Of a DNA stretch of 64,000 nucleotides, positions 28,933 to 38,322 are shown one piece after another. The notes beneath the pieces were generated by a model. The model was not told where the DNA came from and ran no database searches. It saw only the letters and a program-made list of their open reading frames with translations. Origin of the DNA: Enterobacteriaceae bacterium LSJC7 (GTDB lineage Bacteria > Pseudomonadota > Gammaproteobacteria > Enterobacterales > Enterobacteriaceae); NCBI GenBank assembly GCA_000302695.1, contig AMFN01000002.1, forward strand, positions 62,001-126,000. Direction: 5' to 3'. The number at the start of each line of letters is the position of its first letter. The first letter of the stretch is position 1. The translations under genes and the position numbers were made by a program.

Positions 28933-29358
28933 ATGAAAAAATTAATTATTGCTATTGCTGCTGTAGCTTCCCTGGGTGCGATGACCAGCGTACAGGCAGC
29001 TCAGAACTGTGCTGCTAAAGAAGCGGCCATCCAGAAAGAAATTCGTTACGCTAAGCAGTATGGCAACACCTACCGTGTAGCGGGCCTGGAAAGAGCGCTG
29101 GCAGAAGTAAAAACTTACTGCACCAACGGCAGCGTACTGGCTGATGCTCAGAAAGACGTAACTAAGCTGGAAAAGAAACTGGCCGAAAAGCGCGAAGATA
29201 TCGCTGAAGTCCAGGCTGACCTGCGTGAAGCACAGGCTAAAGGCGACGCCAAGAAAATTGCTAAATACAAGAGCAAACTGGCTGAAAAACAGGCAGACCT
29301 GCGTGAAATTCAGCAGGAGCTGAACCAGGCTCGCGCTGCACTGGCCGCACTGAAGTAA
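28933..29358 (+). CDS. DUF1090 periplasmic protein, YqjC-like
   Basis: A 141-residue protein. The signal peptide MKKLIIAIAAVASLGAMTSV ends at QAA, then NCAAKEAAIQKEIRYAKQYG, the DUF1090 signature also seen in E. coli YqjC. From about residue 70 the sequence is a charged heptad-like helix (KLEKKLAEKREDIAEVQADL and a second similar block), predicted to form a coiled coil. Two cysteines (about 26 and 53) may pair. AGGAG precedes the ATG. Codon use is biased towards highly expressed codons (CTG, AAA, GAA). Function is unknown. It has its own hairpin on each side. Confidence 0.85.
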   Translation: MKKLIIAIAAVASLGAMTSVQAAQNCAAKEAAIQKEIRYAKQYGNTYRVAGLERALAEVKTYCTNGSVLADAQKDVTKLEKKLAEKREDIAEVQADLREAQAKGDAKKIAKYKSKLAEKQADLREIQQELNQARAALAALK

Positions 29359-29391
29359 TGGCATTCAGGGACATATAATTCCTGAGTCATC

Positions 29392-29420
29392 AGGGGAGGA
29401 GTCATCCTCCCCTTTCTATT
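29392..29420 (+). terminator. Rho-independent terminator between DUF1090 and orphan usher
   Basis: AGGGGAGGA and TCCTCCCCT form a perfect 9-bp stem with a 4-base loop followed by TTCTATT, 34 bases past the DUF1090 stop. Confidence 0.8.
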
Positions 29421-29442
29421 ATTTGATGTTTGTCGTTCCGTT

Positions 29443-31563
29443 ATGACGCTTCGACGTTCCTCCCTGTGGTTTGCGCTGCTGACTTCACCGTTAGCGGCGG
29501 GACAGAGTGTTTCTGTTATTCTCAACGATGACTGGAAAGGCACCATCTCTATGGTGGTCAACGACGGCGTGCCGTGTCTGAGCCGCCCGTTGATGGAGGA
29601 GTGGGGCGTGATTACGCCGCTGCTGGAGCGCCTGGACTGGGATACGCAGGGCTGCCTGACGGCCTCCTCGGCGCGGGATTATTCTCTTAACTATGAGTTT
29701 GACACGCACGCGTTGCTGTTGCTGCTTACTTTCCCGGAACCGGCTTTTAACGCCCAGCAAAACGGTGTGAGTACCAGCCGCTGGGATGACGGTATTAACG
29801 CGCTTTTTATGAACTACCGCCTCGACGTGGACAAGCGTCGCGCCCGCTATAGCTGGGATAGCAGCGGGACGGACTCAATACTGGCGCTGGAAAGCGGGCT
29901 TAATCTCGGTCCGTGGCGAATGCGTTATCAAAACACCTTCTGGCGCGAGCGTGACGGCAGCCGTGGTTCGTACACCAGCGGCTATTCACTGTGGCGCAGC
30001 CTCCAGTCGCTGCGTGCGCGTTTCACGCTTGGCGATGGTTACACCTCATCGAACCTGTTTACCAGCATGGCTTATCGCGGTATTTCCCTTGCAAGCGACA
30101 ACGCTATGCTGCCTGACCGCTGGCGCGCCTGGACGCCGGTTATCAACGGTTACGCCCGCGGCGAGGCTGAGGTCACCATTCGTCAGAATGGTGAGCGCGT
30201 TTACCGTATCCATGTGCCGCCGGGACCGTTTACTATCCGCGATTTCAACCCTCCGAATGATGAAGGCAACCTTGAACTGACCGTGCAGGAAAGTGACGGC
30301 ACCGAGCGCGTGCGCGTACTGCCTTACGCGCTGATGCCCAATCTGGTAAAGCAAGGGCGCTTTAACTATGAGCTGGTTACCGGGCGTTTTAAGCCTTATC
30401 ACGGTGTGGAAATGGATAAAGACCGCTTCTGGCAGTCGACAATTTCCTGGGGGACCTGGTCTGGCCTGACGCTGTTTGCCGGTATGCAACAGGGGGAGCG
30501 CTACATCAGCCAGCTGGTGGGAGCGGGGCGCAACCTGGGCAACTGGGGGGCGCTGTCAGCAGATGTGACCGGCGCGCGCTACAGCCAGAATGGGGAGACA
30601 ATGAGCGGTAATGTGTGGCGGTTGCGCTACGCAAAGGCGTTTTTAAGCACAGAAACCAGTCTGACGGCCCAGCTACGTTATTATCCGCGGCGCAGCCAGT
30701 ACCGCACGCTGGAAGAGAAGATCAACCGAGCGGCGATGCTGCAATATGACTGGGACGACAACACCACCGAACGACGTCTGGTCGGACAGCTTGAGCTTAA
30801 TCAGAACTTCGGCGAGGACTCCAGCATTGGCCTTTCCTGGCGTTGGATGCGCGCGCGCGGACGGGCCAGCGGCAGCAGCGAGCTGACGCTGAGTGCCAAC
30901 ACCACCTGGCGCGATGTGGATATCAGCCTGTATGGCGGTTATGAACGCCCGCAGGGCTACCCGGAAGAGGCAACGCTTGGGATAAACATCAGCATCCCGC
31001 TGTCGTTGGGCGGGCGTACCACCAACGTGGGCTATGTGTCGGAACTGGCAAGCCACGGCAAAGACAGCCACGGCGTGAACGTTTACGGATCGACGCTCAA
31101 AGACTACAGCTTGCGCTACGATGTTACCGCACAGCATGAGGTGCACGGCAGCGATGAGCTGAATGCCAGTCTCGGCTACCAGTATAACGCCGGGGAAGCG
31201 AACGTTAGCATGACGCGCGGTGGCGTAAAGCGTGACTGGCACGGCGATGTCAGCGGCAGCGTGGTACTACACAGCGGCGGCGTTACGCTGGGCCAGACGC
31301 TGGGTGGCACCTCAGCACTGGTCGAAGTGCCCGATACGCCGGGCGTTGGCTTCTTCAACCAGTTTGGTGTGACCACCAACCGTAGCGGTGAACTGTTGGT
31401 GAGCTACATGACGCCGTGGCGCGTGAATCGCGTGACGATGGACACCTTTGACTTACCTGATGGGATACGTTTTGCGAACGATGAGTTGCAGGCGGTACCG
31501 ACAGACGGAGCCATTGTACATCTTCGCTTCATGCCGCCGGAAAAAGACGCCAAAGAAGAGTAA
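29443..31563 (+). CDS. Orphan FimD/PapC-type usher lacking both chaperone-binding ends
   Basis: A 706-residue outer-membrane usher-like protein. A signal peptide (MTLRRSSLWFALLTSPLAAG) leads straight to QSVSVILNDDWKG, which aligns with the YRVDIYLN strand of FimD. The first 20-30 mature residues, whose FNPRFL-type tail binds chaperone-subunit complexes, are absent. The barrel and plug are intact by motif: DDGINALFMNYRLD, TLGDGYTSSNLF, RGISLASDNAMLPD, PPGPFTIRD, GVTLGQTLGGTSALVEVPDT. It ends after GAIVHLRFMP, so the last 80-100 residues (C-terminal domain) are also missing. There is no room upstream (84 bases with a terminator) and no matching frame downstream. No chaperone or subunit is adjacent. 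Assembly of pili on its own is doubtful. Confidence 0.85.
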   Translation: MTLRRSSLWFALLTSPLAAGQSVSVILNDDWKGTISMVVNDGVPCLSRPLMEEWGVITPLLERLDWDTQGCLTASSARDYSLNYEFDTHALLLLLTFPEPAFNAQQNGVSTSRWDDGINALFMNYRLDVDKRRARYSWDSSGTDSILALESGLNLGPWRMRYQNTFWRERDGSRGSYTSGYSLWRSLQSLRARFTLGDGYTSSNLFTSMAYRGISLASDNAMLPDRWRAWTPVINGYARGEAEVTIRQNGERVYRIHVPPGPFTIRDFNPPNDEGNLELTVQESDGTERVRVLPYALMPNLVKQGRFNYELVTGRFKPYHGVEMDKDRFWQSTISWGTWSGLTLFAGMQQGERYISQLVGAGRNLGNWGALSADVTGARYSQNGETMSGNVWRLRYAKAFLSTETSLTAQLRYYPRRSQYRTLEEKINRAAMLQYDWDDNTTERRLVGQLELNQNFGEDSSIGLSWRWMRARGRASGSSELTLSANTTWRDVDISLYGGYERPQGYPEEATLGINISIPLSLGGRTTNVGYVSELASHGKDSHGVNVYGSTLKDYSLRYDVTAQHEVHGSDELNASLGYQYNAGEANVSMTRGGVKRDWHGDVSGSVVLHSGGVTLGQTLGGTSALVEVPDTPGVGFFNQFGVTTNRSGELLVSYMTPWRVNRVTMDTFDLPDGIRFANDELQAVPTDGAIVHLRFMPPEKDAKEE

Positions 31564-31864
31564 CGTTAGCGGGTGAGAGCAATACACGGGATCTCACCTG
31601 GTGGTGCTGTGGTGTTGATTAAGCGTTGTCGCTCTTTCTGGTACTGGCGATAACAGAAATGTCTGTGTTTTCAGGCGAGTACCTGTCTTAACACGCGCAC
31701 TTTTTTGGCGTGATTTTTGGGGTAGGGCGCGCAATATCTGTTGACCGGGCATGCTGCTTATAAGGGCCATTTCAGCCGCGAGCGATTTTGCACATCACTC
31801 TGATTGTCAATCTGGCCTGGCGCATCTACTGTTTCTACAGACAGGTACACGCAAGGACATTCAC
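31564..31864. other. Intergenic region ahead of the CigR-like gene
   Basis: About 300 bases. An in-frame extension of the next gene to 31751 exists but gives no signal peptide, so it is treated as leader. No defined promoter or hairpin stands out. Confidence 0.5.
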
Positions 31865-32398
31865 ATGGTTAAGCGTCGCAGTTTTACAGCCCTTCTCGCC
31901 GTGATGTTATCGCTCTCTTTTGTTGCTGCGCCGGTGCTGGCAAATCCAGGTAACGGCAATGGTAACGGCAATAGCGGTAAATATGGCAATCAGGGTAACG
32001 CTAATAAAGGTAATAAAGGTAATAAAGGTAATAACGGTAATGGAAACAAAGGCAATAAAGGGAATGCGGGGCAGAATAAGGCATATTCTGTTGAGCCGCG
32101 TAAAAACTACGGCAAGCCGGACCGAGTCGAGTCAGATATCAGCTTTTCTGGCGCGCGTCGGCTGGCGATGGATCACGGTCTGACCGGTTATCGTGCTTTA
32201 CCGCCGGGCATTGCGAAGAACCTGGCACGCGGTAAGCCGCTGCCGCCAGGTATTGCTAAAAAAGCAGTTCCCGGCTCAATGCTGGGACAGCTTCCTTATT
32301 ATCCAGGCTATGAATGGCAAATCGTGGGTAACGACCTGGTACTGATTGCGCTCAGTACGGCGGTTGTTACGGCAATCATCAACGGAGTCTTTGACTGA
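31865..32398 (+). CDS. cigR: CigR-like secreted/inner-membrane protein
   Basis: A 177-residue protein. A signal peptide (MVKRRSFTALLAVMLSLSFV, cut near VLA-NPG) is followed by a Gly/Asn/Lys-rich low-complexity region (about 27-67). A conserved domain then has two LPPGIAKN/LPPGIAKK motifs, LPYYPGYEWQIVGNDLVLIA and a hydrophobic end VVTAIINGVF. The LPPGIAK repeats and C terminus match the CigR family; Salmonella CigR is described as an anti-virulence regulator. The ATG at 31865 follows AAGGACATTCAC. Its role here is not known. A shared terminator separates it from convergent fdnI. Confidence 0.8.
   Translation: MVKRRSFTALLAVMLSLSFVAAPVLANPGNGNGNGNSGKYGNQGNANKGNKGNKGNNGNGNKGNKGNAGQNKAYSVEPRKNYGKPDRVESDISFSGARRLAMDHGLTGYRALPPGIAKNLARGKPLPPGIAKKAVPGSMLGQLPYYPGYEWQIVGNDLVLIALSTAVVTAIINGVFD
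31943..32065 (+). repeat. Gly-Asn-Lys low-complexity tract in the CigR-like gene
   Basis: The DNA holds tandem 9-base units of the type GGTAATAAA (32009-32035 and diverged flanks) coding Gly-Asn-Lys. Such tracts can change length by slippage in multiples of 9 without a frameshift. Confidence 0.7.
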
Positions 32399-32522
32399 GC
32401 CAGTGCTTTGTCCTGGGGTGAGATTTTGTGAAGCAGACCTCTGGCGGGAAAGACAGGTCACGCGTGTCTTTCTCGCTGAGTGCAAATACGCTCGCGCAAT
32501 TGTGGTAAAAATCCCACTAATA

Positions 32523-32557
32523 AAAAAGCCGGTGGGTTTCCCCAACCGGCTTTTTAT
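32523..32557. terminator. Bidirectional terminator between cigR and fdnI
   Basis: AAAAAGCCGGT and ACCGGCTTTTT pair around an inner GGG/CCC stem and a TTTC loop, with A- and T-runs on both sides. It lies between convergent genes. Confidence 0.9.
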
Positions 32558-32571
32558 GGCGCGTCATACCA

Positions 32572-33237
32572 TTACGGTTTTTTATCGCCCTGCGCCTCGG
32601 CTTTGGCTTCTTCAGCCTCAACCTTACGATACCAGCGCGGATGGTGCTTCTTCGCCCAGCGGCGGCTGACTTTGCCTTCAATCATGCCCTTAATCGACCC
32701 TTTCACCCAGAACGCCATATACATATGAATCAGAATGGCGTGGATCAGGATGATGGCTGTTGTGGCGTGAATCAGCAGGCTCCAGCGCACCAGCTCTACC
32801 GGGAATTTGTGCGCGAAGTACGGACGCCAGATGATGACGCCAGTCACCAGCAGCACAAAAATCATGCTCATGATGGTCCAGAACATCATTTTCTGCCCGG
32901 CGTTGTACTTACCTACATCCGCGACGTGGTGCTCGTTACCTTTAAGCACTTCGACGATGTTTTTCACCCACGGCCAGTCTTCACGGTCCGGGATGTTGTG
33001 CTTTACAAAACGCACAAACATGAACATCAGCGCCACGAAAATCAGCACACCGAAGAACGGATGCAGGATGCGTCCCATCTGCGGCGTACCGAAGGTTTCC
33101 GTGAGCCAGACCAGGGTCGGGAAGAACAGCGCAATGCCTGACAGCGAGACCAGGAAGAAACAGATAACCACCGTCCAGTGGCATGCCCGGTCAAGAAACT
33201 TCGTCCGGACTATCATTTTGCTTTGCTTCTTAGTCAT
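32572..33237 (-). CDS. fdnI: Formate dehydrogenase-N gamma subunit, cytochrome b556
   Basis: A 221-residue membrane subunit with four transmembrane helices and haem-ligand histidines ([37 protein letters not shown]). It passes electrons from FdnH to menaquinone. It is near-identical in layout to E. coli FdnI, including [20 protein letters not shown]. The frame is open from 33291, but the ATG at 33237 with GAGGAGG upstream matches the E. coli start. It overlaps the end of fdnH by 8 bases. Confidence 0.96.
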   Translation of the reverse strand: MTKKQSKMIVRTKFLDRACHWTVVICFFLVSLSGIALFFPTLVWLTETFGTPQMGRILHPFFGVLIFVALMFMFVRFVKHNIPDREDWPWVKNIVEVLKGNEHHVADVGKYNAGQKMMFWTIMSMIFVLLVTGVIIWRPYFAHKFPVELVRWSLLIHATTAIILIHAILIHMYMAFWVKGSIKGMIEGKVSRRWAKKHHPRWYRKVEAEEAKAEAQGDKKP

Positions 33238-34117
33238 GGTGTTCCTCCTCATCTTCGTCATCCACTTCTTTGTTCGGGCCAATTCCCACATAGTGGAAAA
33301 TCAGCGCGGCAAAGGTGGCGATGAAGCCTGCGGCGGACAGCGGTTTGAGAATGCCTTTCCACAGCTGGATTGGCACGTCAACTTTTGGTTCCTGCGGTAG
33401 GTTATGGTACAGCCCAGCCTGGTCTGCATGGTGGAGCACGTACATCACGTGCGTGCCGCCCACGCCTTGTGGGTTGTACACCCCGGCGTTAGCGTAGCCG
33501 CGTTTTTTCAGCTTCTCGACGCGCTGTTCACCCAGTTCCAGCATCTCTTTTTTGGTACCAAAGTGGATAGCGCCCGTCGGACAGGTCTTCACGCAGGCTG
33601 GCTCCTGGCCGACGCTAACCCTGTCCACACACAGCGTACATTTATAGACGCGGTTGTCTTTCGGGTTAAGACGCGGCACGTTGAATGGGCAACCAGCGAT
33701 GCAGTAGCCGCAGCCGATGCAGTGTTCTGACTGGAAATCCACAATGCCGTTGGCGTACTGGATAATCGCCCCGGCAGACGGGCACGCCTTCAGGCAGCCC
33801 GGTTTTTCGCAGTGCATACAGCCGTCTTTACGGATAAGCCACTCCAGCTTGCCGTTCTGTTCGGTTTCGCTAAAGCGCATCACCGTCCAGGACTTGGCGC
33901 TCAGATCGGTGGGGTTGTCATACACTCCCACGCAGTGGCCCACTTCATCGCGAATGTCGTTCCACTCTGAACATGCCACCTGGCAGGCTTTACAGCCGAT
34001 ACAGGTGGACACGTCGATGAGTTTGGCGACCTCATCCTTGTAATCGCGCGCCTGGGGAGGCGGCGTCAGGCTGTTGGTCGCAGAACGCCTGATAATGTCT
34101 TGTGTTTGCATTGACAC
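33230..34117 (-). CDS. fdnH: Formate dehydrogenase-N beta subunit, iron-sulfur
   Basis: A 295-residue electron-transfer subunit with four [4Fe-4S] cluster motifs: [47 protein letters not shown] and CTLCVDR with the later CVKTCPTG. A single C-terminal membrane helix ([20 protein letters not shown]) anchors it, as in E. coli FdnH. It carries electrons from FdnG in the periplasm to the haems of FdnI. It is the middle gene of fdnGHI, 12 bases after fdnG. Confidence 0.97.
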   Translation of the reverse strand: MSMQTQDIIRRSATNSLTPPPQARDYKDEVAKLIDVSTCIGCKACQVACSEWNDIRDEVGHCVGVYDNPTDLSAKSWTVMRFSETEQNGKLEWLIRKDGCMHCEKPGCLKACPSAGAIIQYANGIVDFQSEHCIGCGYCIAGCPFNVPRLNPKDNRVYKCTLCVDRVSVGQEPACVKTCPTGAIHFGTKKEMLELGEQRVEKLKKRGYANAGVYNPQGVGGTHVMYVLHHADQAGLYHNLPQEPKVDVPIQLWKGILKPLSAAGFIATFAALIFHYVGIGPNKEVDDEDEEEHHD

Positions 34118-34129
34118 AGGTTCGCTCCC

Positions 34130-37100
34130 TTACGCCTTTTCGATATTGACAAGAAACGCTTTGTATTCCGGGGTCTGCGAGTTCGCATCGCCCACGGACG
34201 GCGTCAGCGTATTGGCCACAAAGCCCTTCTGCGTCTTGCCTTCAAAGCCCCAGTGAATCGGAATACCTACGGTTTCCACCTGCTGGCCGTTAACGTTGAA
34301 CGTCTGCAAACGGCGGGTGACCACCGCTTTGGCACGGATAAAGCCGCGCTTGCTGCTGACCTTCACGCTGTCGCCGTTGCTGATACCTTTCGACTTCGCC
34401 AGCGTTTCGCTGATTTCCACAAACTGCTCCGGCTGCGCGATAGCGTTAAGCCGCGCGTGCTTGGTCCAGGTATGGAAGTGCTCAGTCAGACGGTAGGTAG
34501 TGCCGATGTACGGGTATTCCTTCCTGTCGCCAATACGCGCCGCGTCCGCCTTGAACATGCGCGCCACCGGGCTGGACACCACATTCGGGTGCAGCGGGTT
34601 GGTGCCAATCGGCGTTTCAATCGGTTCGTAGTGCTCCGGGAACGGACCTTCTGCCAGTTTGTTCAGGGCAAACAGGCGGCCAAGACCCTCCTGCTGCATG
34701 ATGAACGGACCGGCGTTCAGTTCCGGCGCGGCAGCGCTGTAGTCCGGGATGTCGTTGCCGACCCACTTCTCACCGTTCCACTCAATGAGCAGACGCTGCG
34801 GATCCCAGGCTTTACCCTGCGGATCGCAGGAGGCGCGGTTGTACAGCACGCGGCGGTTGAGCGGCCACGCCCAGGTCCAGCCCAGCGTGTTGCCAAGACC
34901 GGATGGGTCCGCGTTGTCGCGGTTGGCCATCTGGTTGCCTTTGCGCGTCCAGCTACCGGTATAAATCCAGCAACCCGAAGCGGTGGTGCCGTCGTCACGC
35001 AATTGTGCGAAGGAGTCGAGCAGCTCGCCTTTTTTCACCAGCAGATTGCCGTTGGCGTCAAACAGATCGGCCAGCGCGTAGCCGTTGTTCTCTTTTGCCA
35101 CTTCTTCAGATTCCGGCTCGTGCGGCTGCTTGTAGTTCCAGCTCATCTTCATCAGCGGCTCAACGCCTTTACCGCCTTCTGCGCGGTACAGTCTGCGCAG
35201 TTCGTCATAAAGGCCAGCCAGGATCTGGCCGTCGTTGATGGCTTCGCCCGGGGCATCCGCGCCTTTCCAGTGCCACTGTAGCCAGCGCCCGGAGTTGGCA
35301 ATGGAGCCATCTTCTTCAGCAAAGCAGGTGGACGGCAGGCGGAACACTTCAGTCTGAATGGCGGCCGGATCAACGTCGTTCATCTCACCGTGGTTCTGCC
35401 AGAAGTTGGAGGTTTCGGTGACCAGCGGGTCAACGACCACCATGTACTTGAGCTTACTGAGCGAGGCGACAATTTTGTTTTTGTCCGGGAACGAGGCGAC
35501 CGGGTTGAAGCCCTGGCAGAAATAGCCGGTGACCTCACCGCGGTCCATCATGTCGAAGTACTTGAGGACGTCGTAGGCCTGGTCCCACTTCGGCAGCCAG
35601 TCATAGCCCCAGCCGTTTTCACGGGTGGCGGCATCGCCGTAGAAGGTTTTCATCAGGCTGACGTAGAACTTCGGATAGTTGCTCCAGTAGTTCACCTGGC
35701 CTGGTAGCAGCGCTTTTGGCGTGTTGGCAGCAAGGTAGGTTTCAACGTCGTGGTGGCTTTCCTGCGGTAGCGTCAGGTAACCCGGCAGGCTGGTGGACAG
35801 CAGGCCGATGTCGGTCAGGCCCTGGATGTTGGAGTGGCCGCGCAGTGCGTTGACACCGCCGCCCGCGACGCCCATGTTGCCAAGCAGCAACTGAATCATC
35901 GCCATGGTGCGGATGTTCTGTGCCCCGACGGTGTGTTGCGTCCAGCCGAGTGCATAGAGGAAGGTTGCCGCGCGGTTTGCCGCACTGGTGGAAGCCAGTA
36001 CTTCGCAGACTTTCAGAAAGTCGGCTTTTGGCGTACCGCAAATGTTCTCTACCACATCCGGCGTGTAGCGGCTGACGTGCTCTTTAAGCAGGTTCCAGAC
36101 ACAACGTGGGTGAGTCAGGGTCATGTCGCGCAGCGCGTGCCCGTTCTCATCAAACTGGTAGTTCCAGCTTTCTTTATCGTACTGGCGTTTATCCGCGTCA
36201 TAGCCGCTAAACAGGCCGTCTTCAAAGCTGTAATCGTCGCGAATCAGCAGCGAGGCGTTGGTGTAGTGTTTAACGTAATCGGCGTGGATTTTGTTGTTGT
36301 TTATCAGATACAGCAGTACGCCCGACAGGAAGGTAATGTCGGTGCCGGAGCGAATCGGCGCGTAGATATCCGCGACCGAGGCGGTGCGGGTAAAGCGCGG
36401 GTCCACCACGATAAGCGTGGCATCGTTATTGTTTTTGGCTTCCATCGCCCAGCGAAAGCCCACCGGGTGTGCTTCTGCGGCGTTACCGCCCATCACCACA
36501 ACAACGTTGGCGTTTTTGATGTCAACCCAGTGGTTGGTCATGGCACCGCGACCAAAAGTTGGAGCAAGACTTGCTACCGTAGGTCCGTGTCAGACGCGTG
36601 CCTGGTTGTCCACCGCCAGCATACCGAGCGAGCGGGCAAATTTCTGGGTCAGCATGCCGGTTTCGTTACTGGCAGCCGAGGCGCAGAGCATCCCGGTTGA
36701 CAGCCAGCGGTTAACCGTCACACCCTGGTCGTTGGTTTCAACAAAGTTGGCGTCACGGTCGTCTTTCATCAGACGTGCGATGCGCTTGAAGGCGTCGTCC
36801 CAGGAAATACGCTGCCACTTATCAGAGCCAGGCGCGCGGTATTGCGGGTAACGCAGGCGGTTGTCGCTGTGAATATAGTCGATAAGACCGGCCCCTTTAG
36901 GGCAAAGCGCGCCGCGGCTTACCGGATGATCCGGGTCACCTTCGATGTGGAAAATAGACGATTTCGCGTTCTTCGAGCCATCGCCCATGCTGTACATTAA
37001 CAAACCACATCCTACAGAACAGTAGGTACAGGTATTACGAATCTCTTTTGCGCGCAGTAACTTGTAATTACGTGCCTGCGCCAGCGCCATTTTGGGCGCA

Positions 37101-37177
37101 AAACCGAGAACCGCTACCGTTGTTCCTGCCATTCCGCCGGCGCAGATTTTAAAAAAACCTCTGCGGCTGACGTCCAT
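34130..37177 (-). CDS. fdnG: Formate dehydrogenase-N alpha subunit, selenocysteine-containing
   Basis: A 1015-codon gene, the exact length of E. coli FdnG. It is split by an in-frame TGA (36590-36592 on the plus strand) at codon 196, the E. coli selenocysteine position, in NQARV-Sec-HGPTVASLAPTFG. A twin-arginine signal (SRRGFFKICAGG) sends it to the periplasm. The [4Fe-4S] motif CTYCSVGCG and CPKGAGL and the molybdopterin domains follow. It oxidises formate to CO2 for nitrate respiration. The ATG at 37177 follows GAGG. It must be read as one gene, not a pseudogene. Confidence 0.97.
36545..36592 (-). promoter_or_regulatory. Bacterial SECIS region after the fdnG TGA codon
   Basis: On the minus strand the TGA is followed by CACGGACCTACGGTAGCAAG and more; GACC can pair with the later GGTC around a hairpin loop, the arrangement needed for SelB-directed selenocysteine insertion. 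Exact loop bases were not folded by computer. Confidence 0.7.
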
Positions 37178-37242
37178 TGCTACCTCTTTTTTAGTTATGG
37201 CATTACATGCTGGCGAAAATAGCAATCAGAGGCAGTAGCGTC

Positions 37243-37256
37243 TTGCGCGAAATCAA
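37243..37256. promoter_or_regulatory. Candidate FNR site of fdnG
   Basis: TTGCGCGAAATCAA fits the FNR consensus TTGAT-N4-ATCAA at 8 of 10 informative positions. It lies 66 bases upstream of the fdnG start. fdnG is FNR-activated in E. coli. Confidence 0.6.
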
Positions 37257-37280
37257 ACGTTGGCGGGATAGACGATAATT

Positions 37281-37296
37281 TACTCAGAATTGAGTA
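37281..37296. promoter_or_regulatory. Candidate NarL/NarP 7-2-7 site of fdnG
   Basis: TACTCAGAATTGAGTA is an inverted pair of NarL-type heptamers separated by two bases. A further heptamer-like TACTCAA lies at 37401-37407. E. coli fdnG is nitrate-induced through NarL sites upstream of the FNR site, the same order. Confidence 0.6.
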
Positions 37297-37709
37297 GCGA
37301 AGCGTTGTAACGTTAACTCTTATTCATTAGTGCGCTGTTGGCTTTTTAATCAAAAATAAACGCAAATGCTAATTATGGATGGCATTTATTTGTGAAGAAA
37401 TACTCAATTATTGCGAAATTGGCCGCTCTTTTTATCTCAGTTCCCTCCGCTAAGGTGACTGGGCCAGAAAAATCTTCGCCCCGAGAGCCGTTTCAAATGC
37501 TGCTTTTTGGTTTATTAATCTAATTAATCGTCATGTTTTGGTTTAAAAACCTATAATTAATATGTTTTGCGACATAAGTTTACTGTCTGAGTCTGGAGTG
37601 TGAGGATTGTCACAGAAAGTTCCGGGGTATGAGGCGCCTCACCATGTGGAGTGACTCATCGGAAGATAGACCAATAAGTAACGACAATTCAGACACAGGA
37701 TCATAATTT

Positions 37710-38261
37710 ATGTTTAAGAAAACTCTTCTCGCGGCAATGGTGCTGGCAACCGCAGGTTCAGCAATCGCAGAAACCACTGATACTAACGTAGCGGGTGGTA
37801 ACATCACCTTTTACGGCAGCGTAACCGACACCACCTGTAACATCACTACCAACAGCGGTGCAGACTTTACCGTTACGCTGGACCCGATCACCACCACTCA
37901 GGCAGGTGAAAGCGTAGGCGTGGTAGCCGACAATGCTAAACAGTTCACCATGAAGGTATCTGGCTGTAAGCAGAACGCCACCAAAGCGGAGAAAACGCTG
38001 AAAATCACCTTTGGTAGCGCCGACATTTCTGACGATGAGAAGTACATGGTGAACAACACCGGTACGTCTAAAGGCGTGGGCATCACCATCACCAAAGACA
38101 AGTCTGCGATTATCGACTTCAACACCGCGATCGATACTGCTGTTACCGGTGAAGAAGAAACTGAACTGAAATATTTCGCGAACTACTATAACTACGGTGG
38201 TAAAGAAATTTCTGCTGGTAACGTCACCACTGCCGCGCAATATACCTTCAGCTACGAATAA
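37710..38261 (+). CDS. Major fimbrial subunit, FimA-type
   Basis: A 183-residue pilin. The signal peptide MFKKTLLAAMVLATAGSAIA is followed by ETTDTNVAGGNITFYGSVTD, the family N-terminal strand. Two cysteines (TDTTCNITT and VSGCKQ) form the pilin disulfide, and the C terminus YTFSYE has the penultimate tyrosine used in donor-strand exchange. It should polymerise into the fimbrial rod through the chaperone and usher encoded downstream. A hairpin after the gene would raise its share of the transcript. Confidence 0.92.
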   Translation: MFKKTLLAAMVLATAGSAIAETTDTNVAGGNITFYGSVTDTTCNITTNSGADFTVTLDPITTTQAGESVGVVADNAKQFTMKVSGCKQNATKAEKTLKITFGSADISDDEKYMVNNTGTSKGVGITITKDKSAIIDFNTAIDTAVTGEEETELKYFANYYNYGGKEISAGNVTTAAQYTFSYE

Positions 38262-38276
38262 GCATTAATAACTTCC

Positions 38277-38302
38277 AGGGGAGCTTGTCTCCCCTTTTTT
38301 TC
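38277..38302 (+). terminator. Attenuating terminator after the pilin gene
   Basis: AGGGGAG and CTCCCCT form a 7-bp stem with a 5-base loop followed by seven T. Such hairpins between pilin and chaperone genes commonly lower downstream expression. Confidence 0.8.
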
Positions 38303-38322
38303 CTATTTATCAGACGATCATT

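Larger units (their letters stand above)
37178..37709. other. Divergent promoter region between fdnGHI and the fimbrial operon
   Basis: About 530 AT-rich bases with no gene. The part next to fdnG carries FNR- and NarL-type sites (listed). The part next to the pilin gene must hold the fimbrial promoter. No invertible element with flanking inverted repeats, as at fimA of E. coli, is seen by eye. Confidence 0.6.

Noticed and set aside
32009-32035. CRISPR-like repeats
   Set aside because: These are 9-base codon repeats inside a coding tract, without spacers.
34130-36592. fdnG as a frameshifted or broken gene
   Set aside because: The stop is TGA at the known selenocysteine codon and the joined product has the exact family length.
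34253-36700. Large plus-strand frames (342 and 288 codons) opposite fdnG
   Set aside because: Shadows of a strongly conserved gene; no domains.
37178-37709. Invertible fimS-like switch ahead of the pilin gene
   Set aside because: No matching inverted-repeat pair at suitable spacing was found by eye, and no tyrosine recombinase gene is adjacent.
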